Positions 1-8,282 are shown, counted from the stretch's first letter. The stretch: DNA of 32,388 nt from Embleya sp040605455 (GCF_040605455.1 NZ_JBEXCV010000105.1:1-32388); one strand, 5' to 3'. Numbers and translations are program-made. The notes: generated from the letters alone by a model not told the origin.

Positions 1-917
1 CGACGCGCAGACCTGGCAGTCGATGGGCGGCAACGGGGTGGCAAGTCAGGCACCTGCCTCCGAGCAGACATATCGGGCGCCGCCTCGTGCGGTCGCCGGC
101 GGCCGGTCAGCAGGTCGGCGAAATCGGCGACCACCCGGTCCGGCGTCGGCCGTCGATCGGCGCGGCGGCGCAGGCACGACTCGACCAGCGGCAGCAGTGC
201 GTCCGGCAGCCCGCTCAGGTCCGGGTCGCGGTTGCGCACGGCGTTCATCACCCGCATCGCGCTGCCCTCGTACGGTGCGTGCCCGGTGCCCGCGAAGAGC
301 AGTGTGGCGCCCATCGCGTACACGTCCGAGCGCACGGTGCCGGACTCGCCCTCGATCTGTTCGGGGGCCATGTACGCGATCGTGCCGACCAGATTGACGG
401 TGTCCTGGTCCTCGGCCAGCGCGAGCCCGAAGTCGATCACCTTGGGGCCGTCCAGGGTGACCAGGATGTTGCCGGGGGCCAGATCGCGGTGCACCAGGCC
501 GGCGCCGTGGATCGCGCCGAGCGCCTCGGCCACGCCGGCGGCCAGCCAGCGCACCGCGTCCGGTGGCAGCGGGCCGCACTCGTCGACCACTTCGCGCAGT
601 GACGGCGCGGGCACGTACGCGGTGGCCAGCCACGGCCGTGCGGCCTCCGGGTCGGCGGCCACCATGGCGGCCGTGAACACCCCGCTGACCAGCCGGGCCG
701 CGTGCACCTCGCGGGCGAACCGGCGGCGGAAGTCCGGGTCGTGGTCCAGCTCGGCCAGGATGGTCTTGATCGCGACCAGGCGTCCCGCGGGGGACAGGCC
801 GAGGAAGACCCGGGCCATGCCCCCCTGGCCGAGTCGGGACAGCACCCGGTAGGGCCCGATCCGGCGTGGATCGTACGCGTCCAGGGGGGCCGGGCCCCGC
901 CTCCTGGCATCGCTCAC
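1..917 (-). CDS. Ser/Thr protein kinase (C-terminus beyond window)
   Basis: Hanks-type kinase that should phosphorylate Ser/Thr on cytoplasmic targets. The frame runs from a GTG at 917 leftwards without a stop to the window edge, so only the first 305 codons are visible. Seen: glycine loop LGQGGMARV (residues 29-37), VAIK with ATP-binding Lys51, catalytic loop VHRDLAPGN (142-150), DFG at 162-164, GTIAYMAPEQ in the activation segment, and the helical C-lobe ending near residue 270. After that comes an Arg/Pro-rich stretch. The catalytic loop has Ala147 where Ser/Thr kinases nearly always carry Lys (HRDLKPxN). The sequence is closely similar to the kinase at 2847-5174, including the shared string PWLATAYVPAPSL. 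The start is chosen because homology to that kinase begins just after it; no strong ribosome site is evident. It diverges from citrate synthase across a 294-base gap. Substrate unknown. Confidence 0.88.
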   Translation of the reverse strand, partial: MSDARRRGPAPLDAYDPRRIGPYRVLSRLGQGGMARVFLGLSPAGRLVAIKTILAELDHDPDFRRRFAREVHAARLVSGVFTAAMVAADPEAARPWLATAYVPAPSLREVVDECGPLPPDAVRWLAAGVAEALGAIHGAGLVHRDLAPGNILVTLDGPKVIDFGLALAEDQDTVNLVGTIAYMAPEQIEGESGTVRSDVYAMGATLLFAGTGHAPYEGSAMRVMNAVRNRDPDLSGLPDALLPLVESCLRRRADRRPTPDRVVADFADLLTGRRRPHEAAPDMSARRQVPDLPPRCRPSTARSAR

Positions 918-1211
918 GCAACGTCCCCCCCGGCCACCCGATCGTGTGCCCTCATCATGGCGCCGCATGGGTGACACTCGTAGCGGGAAGCCGAAACGCG
1001 TGCACCGTTGCGACGATGACTCTGGGCATCTCGACCCGCCACCCTGGGTCAGGTGACGCGGCTCACGGTTTGTCGCTCGGGTGGGAGGTGGCTGCGAGCT
1101 CGCCTCGTGCGCCTGCTATTCGTACTGATGCACACATGTCACAAAGACCGGAACCGCACGGACACGATCCGGGTGGCTGCCGGAGCCTGAGCCGAGAAGT
1201 AGGGGACCCCC

Positions 1212-2501
1212 ATGAGCGAGGACTCGGTAGTACTGCGCCACCAAGGAAACGAGCACACTTTCCCGCTGGTCGAGGGCACCATCGGCGACACCGCCGTGGA
1301 CATCTCGACACTTCGCGCCAAGACGGGGCTGGTGACCTACGACGGAGGGTTCGTCAACACCGCCGCGTGTAAATCGGCGATCACCTTCATCGACGGCGAG
1401 GAGGGCATCCTCCGCTACCGCGGTTACCCGATCGAGCAGATCGCCGAGCAGGGCACGTTCCTGGAGACGGCGTATCTGCTGATCTACGGCGATCTGCCGT
1501 CCGCAAGCGCGCTGGACAACTTCCGCGACGAGATCACCCAGCACACCCTGCTGCACGAGGACGTCAAGCGGTTCTACGACGGCTTCCCGCGCGACGCGCA
1601 CCCGATGGCGATGTTGTCGTCCGTGGTCTCCGCGCTGTCCACGTTCTACCAGGACAGCCACAACCCGTTCGACGAGGAGCAGGTCCGGCTCTCGGCGATA
1701 AGGCTGTTGGCGAAGCTGCCGACGATCGCGGCCTACGCGTTCAAGAAGTCGGTCGGCCAGCCGATGCTCTACCCGGACAACTCGCTCGGCTACGTCGAGA
1801 ACTTCCTGCGGATGACCTTCGCGGTCCCGGCCGAGTCGTACAAGGCCGACCCGGTCGTGGTGGACGCGCTCGACAAGCTGCTCATCCTGCACGGCGACCA
1901 CGAGCAGAACTGCTCGACCTCGACGGTGCGACTGGTCGGCTCCAGCCAGGCGAACATGTTCGCGTCCATCTCGGCCGGCATCAACGCGCTGTGGGGTCCG
2001 CTGCACGGCGGCGCCAACCAGCAGGTGCTGGAGATGCTGGAGCAGATCAAGAACGAAGGTGGCGACATCGACTCGTTCGTGAACAAGGTGAAGAACAAGG
2101 AAGACGGCGTGCGCCTGATGGGCTTCGGCCACCGGGTGTACAAGAGCCGCGACCCGCGCGCGACGATCATCAAGAAGGCCGCCGACGACGTCCTGTCCCG
2201 GATGGGCAAGAAGGACGAACTGCTGGACCTCGCGATGCAGTTGGAGGAGCGCGCCCTCGCGGACGACTACTTCGTCGAGCGCAAGCTCTACCCGAACGTG
2301 GACTTCTACACCGGCCTCATCTACCGGGCGATGGGCTTCCCCACCGAGATGTTCACGGTGCTGTTCGCGATCGGTCGGCTCCCGGGCTGGATCGCGCACT
2401 GGCAGGAGATGATCGCCGACCCGAAGGCGAAGATCGGCCGCCCGCGCCAGGTGTACACCGGCGTCGCGCTGCGCGACTACACCCCCATCGGTGCCCGCTG
2501 A
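1212..2501 (+). CDS. gltA: citrate synthase (type II)
   Basis: Condenses oxaloacetate and acetyl-CoA to citrate, the entry step of the TCA cycle, in the cytoplasm. At 429 residues it has the usual length of hexameric bacterial type II enzymes. Motifs seen: N-terminal VTYDGGFVNTAACKS, ILRYRGYPIEQIAE, the two active-site histidines in LHGDHEQNCST and GPLHGGANQ, the substrate-binding MGFGHRVYK, and the catalytic Asp in PNVDFYTG. The ATG at 1212 has an AGGGG ribosome site at 1201-1205 with good spacing. The gene stands alone between two minus-strand kinase genes and is followed 18 bases after its stop by a large hairpin. The 294 bases upstream should contain promoters for this gene and the divergent kinase, but I cannot pick out convincing -35/-10 boxes. 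Confidence 0.97.
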   Translation: MSEDSVVLRHQGNEHTFPLVEGTIGDTAVDISTLRAKTGLVTYDGGFVNTAACKSAITFIDGEEGILRYRGYPIEQIAEQGTFLETAYLLIYGDLPSASALDNFRDEITQHTLLHEDVKRFYDGFPRDAHPMAMLSSVVSALSTFYQDSHNPFDEEQVRLSAIRLLAKLPTIAAYAFKKSVGQPMLYPDNSLGYVENFLRMTFAVPAESYKADPVVVDALDKLLILHGDHEQNCSTSTVRLVGSSQANMFASISAGINALWGPLHGGANQQVLEMLEQIKNEGGDIDSFVNKVKNKEDGVRLMGFGHRVYKSRDPRATIIKKAADDVLSRMGKKDELLDLAMQLEERALADDYFVERKLYPNVDFYTGLIYRAMGFPTEMFTVLFAIGRLPGWIAHWQEMIADPKAKIGRPRQVYTGVALRDYTPIGAR

Positions 2502-2518
2502 CCCGCAGGGCACACGCG

Positions 2519-2582
2519 AAAACGATCTTGGAGTCGAGGGACTCGAACCGCGGTTCGAGGTATTCGGCTTCAAGATCGTTTT
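2519..2582. terminator. 64-base hairpin, probable bidirectional terminator
   Basis: Outer arms AAAACGATCTTG (2519-2530) and CAAGATCGTTTT (2571-2582) are exact inverted repeats. The next eight positions inward also pair if G-U pairs are allowed. The centre is a perfect 18-base palindrome, CTCGAACCGCGGTTCGAG (2542-2559). The A-run on the left and T-run on the right give a U-tract on either strand, so it can stop transcription from citrate synthase and any leftward-facing transcript. No tRNA fold fits despite the GGTTCGA string. Confidence 0.8.
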
Positions 2583-2846
2583 GTTGTCCGGACCGACTCC
2601 GGGCGGGTGGCCGGCGAAGCGGGACGAGCCGCTCGGCCGGCTCCGAGTGTGCGGGCCGGCCGGGCGCGTCGTGCGATCGTGCCGAAAGCGCGCCGGAGTC
2701 GCTCGTGGGCGGTGCAGCGCACTCGATCGACTCCGGTGCGAAGACTGTACGGCCACTCCCGATTGATCGGTAGGTTTGTTACCCGAACGTGATCCACGAA
2801 GGGGACCCGTCCCAGGGGCCGAGAGGTGAACGAAGTCGCGTCGTGG

Positions 2847-5174
2847 TCAGCCGGTGGACGTCGCCACCGAGGGGCCCTTCCCGGTGGCCGCGTCGAGTAC
2901 GTACAGATGCCGGTCGGCACTCCCCACGAAAAGCAGCCCGTCGGCCACGACCGGCGAGGTGACCCGACCTCCGGTGGTGAAGCGCCAGCGGGGCTCGCCG
3001 CCCAGGCCGACCGCTATCACCGAGCCGTTGCTGCTGCCCGCGTACACGATGTCGTCGGCGACTACCGGTGAGGTGACCCACCCTTCGGCGCCGAACCGCC
3101 ATACGCAGCGCGTGGTGTTGACGTCGACCGCGTACAGCCCGCCGTCGCCGCTGCCGAAGAAGGACAGGTTGCCGGCCGTGGCGGGCTGGGCGACCGGGCC
3201 GCCCGCACCGAACCACCCGCGCATCGCACCGTCGGTGGCGTTGAGCAGGTAGAGGTACTGGTCGGTGCTGCCGACGTGCACGATGCCGTTCGCCACGGTC
3301 GGCGAGGACACCCAGCCGCCGGTGGCGAAGCGCCACCGACACCAGCCGGTCGCGGCGTCCAGCGCGTACACGCAGCGGTCGCTGGAGCCGAAGTAGACCG
3401 TGCCGTCCACGACGGTGGGCGAGGTGGCCCAGCCGCCGGTGGGGAAGCGCCAGCGACATCGGCCGGTGGCCGCGTCCACGGCGTACAGCGCGTTGTCACT
3501 GGAGCCGAAGTACACGGTGCCGTCGGCGACCACGGGGGCGGCCACCACTTCGCCTCCGGTGGGGAAGCTCCAGCGCCACTGACGCGAGGTCAGCTCCAGC
3601 GCGTAGACATGGTTGTCCTGGCTGCTGAGGTACATCAGCTCGCCGTCCACGGCGGGCGGGTGCGACCAGCCCGACGAGTCGAACCGCCACTCGCGGGTGG
3701 CCAGGTGCAGGGTGTGCAGCCCGTTGTCGTTGCTGTGCACGTGGACGCGGGCGGTCCGCCCGGAACCCGCGCGCACCGGCGGGGTGAGGATCTCCCCGGT
3801 CGCGGTGAACCGCCACACCGGCGAGGTCTCCATACCGCCGGTGGGGGTGCGCGGCGGAGTGGGGTGCTGGCGCGGCACGTCCGGCCCGCTCTCCGGCCAT
3901 GTGACCGGAGAGTTGGGTATCGGCGCGGGCGGCCTGGCCACCCGTTCGGTCGGCAGTGCCGGCGACGGGGACGACGTGGACACCTGTCGCCCCGCGACCG
4001 GACGCGGGCCGCCCGGCTGCCCGGTCACCGGCGTGTTCGTCGGCGGCACCGGCGGTCGGGGCGGCGGCTTGCGGGTCGGGTTGGTCGGCGGGCGCTGCGG
4101 CGGTGGCGGCGCGGGCCGGTGCGTCTCGGGGCGCGGCGCCGGGCGCGGTTCCTCCCGCACCTGGTTCGGCAGCTTGCCCATGTTGTTCGGGTCCGGGCGT
4201 ACGTTCTCCGGCAGCTCGGGACGCTCCGGCTCGACCAGTTCGCGCACCGGCGGCGTACGCGGGCCCATCGTCGGGCGGTACTGGCTCTCGAAGCGCTGCA
4301 CCATCGCCGACGCGTTGTCCGGCAACTGGCTGTCCGCGTCGCTGTCGTCCAGGAGTGGCGCGAGCTGGTTGAGCAACTGGGTCGGGCTCGGCCGGTGTTC
4401 CGCGGCGCGCTGCATGCACAGGTTGACCAGACCGGTCAGCTCCGGCGGCAGCCCGTCCAGGTCGGGGGAGCCGGTGACCAGGCGCAACAGCGCTTCGGCG
4501 GGCTTGCGGTCGGGGTAGGGCGAATGCCCGGTCGCGGCGTACACCAGCGTCGCGCCGAGCGAGAACATGTCGCTCGCGGGCGTGATGTCGCGCACACCCT
4601 GCGCCTGTTCCGGCGACATGTATGCCGGCGTCCCGACCGCGACGCCGGTCATGGTGAGCGAACCGAAGTCGGCGGCGCGCGAGATGCCGAAGTCGATGAC
4701 CTTGGGCCCGTCGCTGGCCACCAGCACGTTGGACGGCTTCAGGTCGCGGTGCACCAGCCCGGCGGCGTGTACGGACTCCAGCGCCTCGGCGATGCCCGCG
4801 GCCATCCAACGCACCGCGCGCGGCGGCAGCGGGCCGCACGCGCGGACCAGGGATTCGAGCGAGGGCGCGGGCACGTACGCGGTGGCCAGCCACGGCACCG
4901 CGGCGTCCGGATCGGCGTTGACCACGGCGGCGGTGAACACGCCGCTGACCCGGCGGGCCGCGGCCACCTCCTGTGCGAAGCGCGCGCGAAAGCCCGGGTC
5001 GCCGCCCAGTTCCGAACGGATCGTCTTGATCGCGACGAGTCGCCCGAAGGGCGAACGCCCCAGATAGATGCGGCCCATGCCACCGGCACCGAGTCGGCCG
5101 AGCACCACATAGGGACCGATCCGTTCCGGATCCCCCTTGGCCGGTGGCTCACCCGGCCATCCGTGTTCCGTCAC
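2847..5174 (-). CDS. AfsK-like Ser/Thr kinase with C-terminal PQQ-type beta-propeller
   Basis: Cytoplasmic signalling kinase of 775 residues. N-terminal kinase domain: LGAGGMGRI (residues 28-36), VAIK with Lys50, VHRDLKPSN (141-149), DFG (161-163), GTPAYMSPEQ; the domain ends near residue 270. A Pro/Arg-rich linker of about 180 residues follows, then eight consecutive repeats of the form P-x-V-x-x-G-x-V-Y-x-G-S-x-D-x-x-x-Y-A-L-D-x-x-T-G-x-x-x-W-R-F, as in PQQ-binding/quinoprotein propellers. No transmembrane helix is visible. This architecture and length match AfsK of Streptomyces, which is known to autophosphorylate and act on AfsR; orthology here is inference. The GTG at 5174 is preferred over an upstream ATG at 5399 because GGGGGG lies just upstream and homology to the kinase at 1-917 begins soon after. 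The ligand of the propeller is unknown. Confidence 0.92.
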   Translation of the reverse strand: MTEHGWPGEPPAKGDPERIGPYVVLGRLGAGGMGRIYLGRSPFGRLVAIKTIRSELGGDPGFRARFAQEVAAARRVSGVFTAAVVNADPDAAVPWLATAYVPAPSLESLVRACGPLPPRAVRWMAAGIAEALESVHAAGLVHRDLKPSNVLVASDGPKVIDFGISRAADFGSLTMTGVAVGTPAYMSPEQAQGVRDITPASDMFSLGATLVYAATGHSPYPDRKPAEALLRLVTGSPDLDGLPPELTGLVNLCMQRAAEHRPSPTQLLNQLAPLLDDSDADSQLPDNASAMVQRFESQYRPTMGPRTPPVRELVEPERPELPENVRPDPNNMGKLPNQVREEPRPAPRPETHRPAPPPPQRPPTNPTRKPPPRPPVPPTNTPVTGQPGGPRPVAGRQVSTSSPSPALPTERVARPPAPIPNSPVTWPESGPDVPRQHPTPPRTPTGGMETSPVWRFTATGEILTPPVRAGSGRTARVHVHSNDNGLHTLHLATREWRFDSSGWSHPPAVDGELMYLSSQDNHVYALELTSRQWRWSFPTGGEVVAAPVVADGTVYFGSSDNALYAVDAATGRCRWRFPTGGWATSPTVVDGTVYFGSSDRCVYALDAATGWCRWRFATGGWVSSPTVANGIVHVGSTDQYLYLLNATDGAMRGWFGAGGPVAQPATAGNLSFFGSGDGGLYAVDVNTTRCVWRFGAEGWVTSPVVADDIVYAGSSNGSVIAVGLGGEPRWRFTTGGRVTSPVVADGLLFVGSADRHLYVLDAATGKGPSVATSTG

Positions 5175-5549
5175 AATCCCCCCGAAGTCGCCCCACCGCC
5201 CATCATCCCCGCCGAGCGGCCGTTTCGACAGGAACAGGCGGGAGGAGTGCCACGGCGCCGGTCGTCCCGTCGTCGCGATATTGGTGCCCCGGGGTGGAGC
5301 ACCCGCTGCCTGTCGCAGGGTACCCGCCTGCCCGGTCTGCCGCCCACGCCGCGTCCCGCTTCGGCCGAAACACAGGGGATTCCCCCAGACGCCGATCACG
5401 AAGAGTGGCCGAGGAAGCGGAAAATCCAGCTGTGATCAGCCCGAACCGGACATGTCGTGGCCACGGACGCGAACACCCGGGCTCGTTCGACGTGAACCGA
5501 GCCCGGGTGTCGCGGTACTGACGGTTTGTCAGTATTTCTGCGAGTCGGC
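5175..5549. other. intergenic gap with one hairpin
   Basis: These 375 bases lie upstream of the AfsK-like gene and downstream of the exporter gene, both on the minus strand. No open frame looks coding. The only structure I see is the terminator hairpin at 5473-5510. A promoter for the kinase gene is expected here but none is clear. Confidence 0.6.
5473..5510. terminator. 13-bp perfect hairpin after the exporter gene
   Basis: ACACCCGGGCTCG at 5473-5485 is the exact reverse complement of 5498-5510, with a 12-base loop. It lies 40 bases past the stop of the minus-strand exporter. There is no long U-run, as is common for terminators in GC-rich actinomycetes. Confidence 0.75.
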
Positions 5550-7112
5550 CTAGTGCAGGGCGCCGGAGGCGTCCGTGGGCAGGTCCGACTTGCTCACCCG
5601 GAGCACCGCCACGGCGATGATCGCGGCGGCGCCGAGCATGCCGGCGCCGACCAGGAAGCCGGTCGTCTGACCGGCTGTCATGACCAGCTTGTTGACGTGG
5701 TCCAGCGCACTTTGGTCGAACTTGGGCGAACCCTTGAACAGGACCGACGGGTCGGCGAGCTTGCCCGCCTGCTTCTTGAACTCGTCCGTGCCCGCGCTCT
5801 TGCTGATCGTGGTCAGGACCGCGATCGCCACGGCGCCGCCCACCTGCTGGGTGACGTTGAGCATCGCCGAGCCGATGCCCGCGTCCTCCGGCGCGATGCC
5901 GGCCACCGCGGTGGCCATGATGGCGACGAAGATCAGGCCCATGCCCAGACCGAACACGACCATCGCGGGCAGCAGGCCCACCACGTAATTGGAGTCGTAC
6001 TTCAGCAGGGACAGGTAGAACAGCCCCGCACCGGCCAGGATGGGACCCGCGGTCAGCAGCACGCGCGGCCCGATCTTGGGCAGCATCACGCTGGTGAACT
6101 GGGCCGAGATCATCACGCCCGCGCAGAGCGGGAGGTACGCCAGACCGGCCTTGATCGGCGAGTAGTCCGCGACCTCTTGCATGAAGAGCGTGAGGAAGAA
6201 GAACGCGCCCATCATGCCGCCGGCCGCCAGCGCCATGACCACATAGCTGCCGGAGCGGTTGCGGTTGCGGAACAGTCGCATCGGCATCAGCGGTCGCTCG
6301 ACCTTGAGTTCGATCACGATGAAGGCCGCTGTCAGCGCCGCCGAGACGACCAGTGAAGCGATCGTCAATCCCTCGCCCCAGCCCTTGTCCGCCGCGCGGA
6401 TCACGCCGTAGACCAGGGCGGTCACGCCGAGGGTGGAGGTCAGGGCGCCGGGTATGTCCAGCCGACCGCGCCAGATCGCCTTCTCGCCGGTCTTCGCGTC
6501 GTCCGGGATGGCCAGAGGCAGCGCCGCGACGAGCGCGATGCCGATGGGCACGTTGACGAACATGACCCAGCGCCAGGACAGGTACTCGACCAGAAGACCA
6601 CCCATGAGGAGCCCGACCGCCGAACCCATGCCCGACACCGCCGCATAGACGCCGAACGCCTTGTTGCGTTCCGGTCCCTCCTCGAAGGTGGTGGTCACCA
6701 ACGACAGGACCGCGGGGGCCACCATCGCGCCGCCGACGCCCTGTAGGGCCCGCGCGGCGAGCAACAGGGCCTCGCTGGTGGCGAACCCGCCGAGCAGGCT
6801 CGCGACGGTGAACACGATCAGGCCGAGCGCCAGCAGGCGGCGTCGGCCGAAGAGGTCACCGAGCCGACCACCGAGCAGCAACAGGCCGCCGAAGGTCAGC
6901 ATGTAGGCGTTCATCACCCAGGAAAGTGACGTGTCGCCGATGTCGAGCGCCTTGCCCATGTCGGGCAGGGCGATGTTCACGATGGTCGCGTCGAGCACGA
7001 TCATCAATTGGGCCCCTGCCAACAGGGCCAAGGCCAGTCCGCGGCGCGCGTGGGGCGCGTCCGCGGACTGGGATCCGGTCGAGCCGGCGACCTCGGAAGG
7101 TGCCGTCGTCAT
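5550..7112 (-). CDS. MFS drug exporter, DHA2 (EmrB/QacA) family
   Basis: Inner-membrane proton-coupled exporter of 520 residues, the normal length for 14-helix DHA2 transporters. Seen: LDATIVNIALP in helix 1 (motif D1), motif A GGRLGDLFGRRR after helix 2, then regularly spaced hydrophobic helices to the C-terminus, with a hydrophilic loop (KSAGTDEFKKQAGKLADPS) before the last helix, typical of the family. The ATG at 7112 has a GCGAGG ribosome site. It is divergent from a TetR regulator, with two operator-like sites in the shared promoter, so it is probably repressed until a toxic ligand binds the regulator. Substrate cannot be told from sequence; multidrug or antibiotic efflux is the family norm. 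Confidence 0.93.
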   Translation of the reverse strand: MTTAPSEVAGSTGSQSADAPHARRGLALALLAGAQLMIVLDATIVNIALPDMGKALDIGDTSLSWVMNAYMLTFGGLLLLGGRLGDLFGRRRLLALGLIVFTVASLLGGFATSEALLLAARALQGVGGAMVAPAVLSLVTTTFEEGPERNKAFGVYAAVSGMGSAVGLLMGGLLVEYLSWRWVMFVNVPIGIALVAALPLAIPDDAKTGEKAIWRGRLDIPGALTSTLGVTALVYGVIRAADKGWGEGLTIASLVVSAALTAAFIVIELKVERPLMPMRLFRNRNRSGSYVVMALAAGGMMGAFFFLTLFMQEVADYSPIKAGLAYLPLCAGVMISAQFTSVMLPKIGPRVLLTAGPILAGAGLFYLSLLKYDSNYVVGLLPAMVVFGLGMGLIFVAIMATAVAGIAPEDAGIGSAMLNVTQQVGGAVAIAVLTTISKSAGTDEFKKQAGKLADPSVLFKGSPKFDQSALDHVNKLVMTAGQTTGFLVGAGMLGAAAIIAVAVLRVSKSDLPTDASGALH

Positions 7113-7135
7113 GGATTGCCTCGCATTACTAGTGG

Positions 7136-7197
7136 ACGTGAGCGTTCTCTACGCGAATCTAGGGCTTTTGCATTAGAGAACGCAAACGTTTTCTGTA
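7136..7197. promoter_or_regulatory. paired inverted operator-like sites between exporter and tetR
   Basis: The string TAGAGAACGCnnACGT occurs twice in opposite orientation: on the minus strand at 7151 down to 7136 and on the plus strand at 7174-7189. The right-hand site extends to a partly palindromic 24-mer (TAnAGAAnnC...GnnTTCTnTA, 7174-7197). The right site overlaps the exporter's predicted -35 box and the left site lies just after its -10. This is the layout expected for repression by the adjacent TetR protein. Binding is inferred. Confidence 0.6.
7156..7185 (-). promoter_or_regulatory. predicted exporter promoter
   Basis: On the minus strand TTGCGT (7185-7180) and TAGATT (7161-7156) are separated by 18 bases, a good match to the housekeeping sigma consensus. 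It sits about 45 bases upstream of the exporter ATG and overlaps the operator-like repeat. Confidence 0.5.
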
Positions 7198-7218
7198 CCA
7201 TGGCGAGCGGAGGCGAGA

Positions 7219-7854
7219 GTGAGCACAGGAGCACGCGCGGGCCACATCGAGACGGCCCTGCTGGTCACCGACTACAGACAGCGCCCGCGAAAGCGCGGCG
7301 TCACGCTGGAGCGCGCGATCACCGAGGCTGTGCTCGCTGAACTCGGCGAGCGTGGCTACGGCGCGCTGACCTTCGAAGGTGTCGCGGCCCGAGCCGGGAC
7401 CGGCAAGTCGGCGCTGTATCGCCGCTGGCCGGACAAGATGGGCATGGTTGCCGACGCGCTCTCCGCCGCGCTGCCGAGTCCGCAATCGCTGACGCTGCCC
7501 GGCGAGTTGCGCGCCGACCTGATCGTCTACCTGGAGACCGTCGCGCACGCCATGCACGGAGCGCTCGGCCTGGGCATGCGGGTGCTCTGCGGCGAGATGA
7601 GCCGACACCACGAGTTCGCACAGATGTGGGAGCACCGGGTGATCGGGCCGTGGCAGTCCCTCCTCGTCGAGTTGATCACCGACGCGATCGCCCGCGGTGA
7701 GGCGCGCCCGGGAGCGCTCGCCCCGGAATGCGTGCTCACCGGCCCCTCGGTCCTGTGCCAACGGTTCACCCTCACCGGCGTGCCGATGTCCCGTGCCGAG
7801 ATCGAATCGCTGGTCGACAACGCCATGATGCCGATGATGGCGGCCAAGGGCTGA
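7219..7854 (+). CDS. TetR-family transcriptional repressor
   Basis: DNA-binding repressor of 211 residues. The N-terminal helix-turn-helix is clear: ALTFEGVAARAGTGKSALYRRWPDK, residues about 49-73, with the family's typical tyrosine and W-P-x-K ending. The remaining helical part is the ligand-binding and dimerisation domain. The GTG start at 7219 follows a GGAGG ribosome site at 7209-7213. It is divergent from the DHA2 exporter at 5550-7112, and the 106-base gap holds paired inverted operator-like sites, so autorepression and exporter repression are the likely role. The inducer is unknown. A hairpin at 7863-7896 follows the stop. Confidence 0.93.
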   Translation: MSTGARAGHIETALLVTDYRQRPRKRGVTLERAITEAVLAELGERGYGALTFEGVAARAGTGKSALYRRWPDKMGMVADALSAALPSPQSLTLPGELRADLIVYLETVAHAMHGALGLGMRVLCGEMSRHHEFAQMWEHRVIGPWQSLLVELITDAIARGEARPGALAPECVLTGPSVLCQRFTLTGVPMSRAEIESLVDNAMMPMMAAKG

Positions 7855-7862
7855 GCCGAGAG

Positions 7863-7896
7863 CGGGTCGGGGCAGCCGACCGGTCGCCCCGACCCG
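7863..7896. terminator. 11-bp hairpin between tetR and the small convergent gene
   Basis: CGGGTCGGGGC (7863-7873) and GCCCCGACCCG (7886-7896) are exact inverted repeats with a 12-base spacer. It lies 8 bases past the tetR stop and 5 bases past the stop of the minus-strand small gene, so it can serve both. Confidence 0.7.
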
Positions 7897-7901
7897 GTCG
7901 G

Positions 7902-8102
7902 TCAGTGGTGCGCGGGCGCGCCGGTGGTGGCGGCCGGGGTGCCGGTGCCGCCGCTCCCCAGTGCGAGGCCGCCGAGCGCGGATCGTTGCGGATGCGCGAG
8001 GGTGTGCATCCCGGCCGTGCCGAGCAGGAGCAACAACAAGAACGACAACCGCCCGAGCGAGGCCCCACGCCGGGCACCGGCAAGGCCGCCCCCACCAAGC
8101 AC
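7902..8102 (-). CDS. small membrane/secreted protein with GMHTLAH motif
   Basis: Putative 66-residue protein. After a short Gly/Arg-rich N-terminus it has a hydrophobic segment LSFLLLLLLGTAGMHTLAH, then HPQRSALGGLALGSGGTGTP and an Ala/His tail ending AHH. The GMHTLxH string after a hydrophobic helix recalls small actinomycete proteins grouped as DUF6153; this is from memory and unchecked. The only start in the frame is GTG at 8102, since a TAA lies 18 codons upstream, and the ribosome site is weak. Support for reality: it ends 5 bases from a strong hairpin shared with tetR, and no other frame in this interval looks coding. Function unknown. It may be longer if the start is misread. Confidence 0.45.
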   Translation of the reverse strand: MLGGGGLAGARRGASLGRLSFLLLLLLGTAGMHTLAHPQRSALGGLALGSGGTGTPAATTGAPAHH

Positions 8103-8217
8103 TCCCGCCGCACCCCCACCCGTCCCGAGCCAGCCGACGGCTTACCCGTACGGGGTACCCGCATGGGCGTGCCCGGCCACACGCTGCGCCCCGACCCCAC
8201 TCCACCCCCACACCTGA

Positions 8218-8225
8218 ACACGTGT
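8218..8225. promoter_or_regulatory. ACACGTGT palindrome upstream of acyl-CoA synthetase
   Basis: A perfect 8-base palindrome extended by flanking TG and CA (8215-8227). It lies 21 bases before the predicted -35 box of the next gene. It may be an operator for a fatty-acid-responsive regulator, but there is only one copy and no partner evidence. Confidence 0.25.
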
Positions 8226-8245
8226 CAGATCACACCCCGACGCAC

Positions 8246-8275
8246 TTGAATGACTCGGTCAAGCAGTTCTAGGGT
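8246..8275 (+). promoter_or_regulatory. predicted promoter giving a leaderless mRNA
   Basis: TTGAAT (8246-8251), an 18-base spacer and TAGGGT (8270-8275) precede the ATG at 8283 by 7 bases, so transcription should begin at or next to the start codon. This argues against the in-frame ATG at 8250, which lies inside the promoter and lacks a ribosome site. Confidence 0.55.
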
Positions 8276-8282
8276 CCGCCCC

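Noticed and set aside
2531..2570. GGTTCGA string in a hairpin suggesting a tRNA T-arm
   Set aside because: No acceptor, D-arm or anticodon structure can be drawn; the string is part of a perfect palindrome in a terminator.
1116..2756. Long minus-strand open frame across citrate synthase
   Set aside because: It is antisense to a certain gene and rich in His/Val/Arg, the usual shadow of a high-GC coding strand.
3276..5435. Long plus-strand open frame across the AfsK-like kinase
   Set aside because: Antisense shadow with no domain; the opposite strand encodes a clear kinase and propeller.
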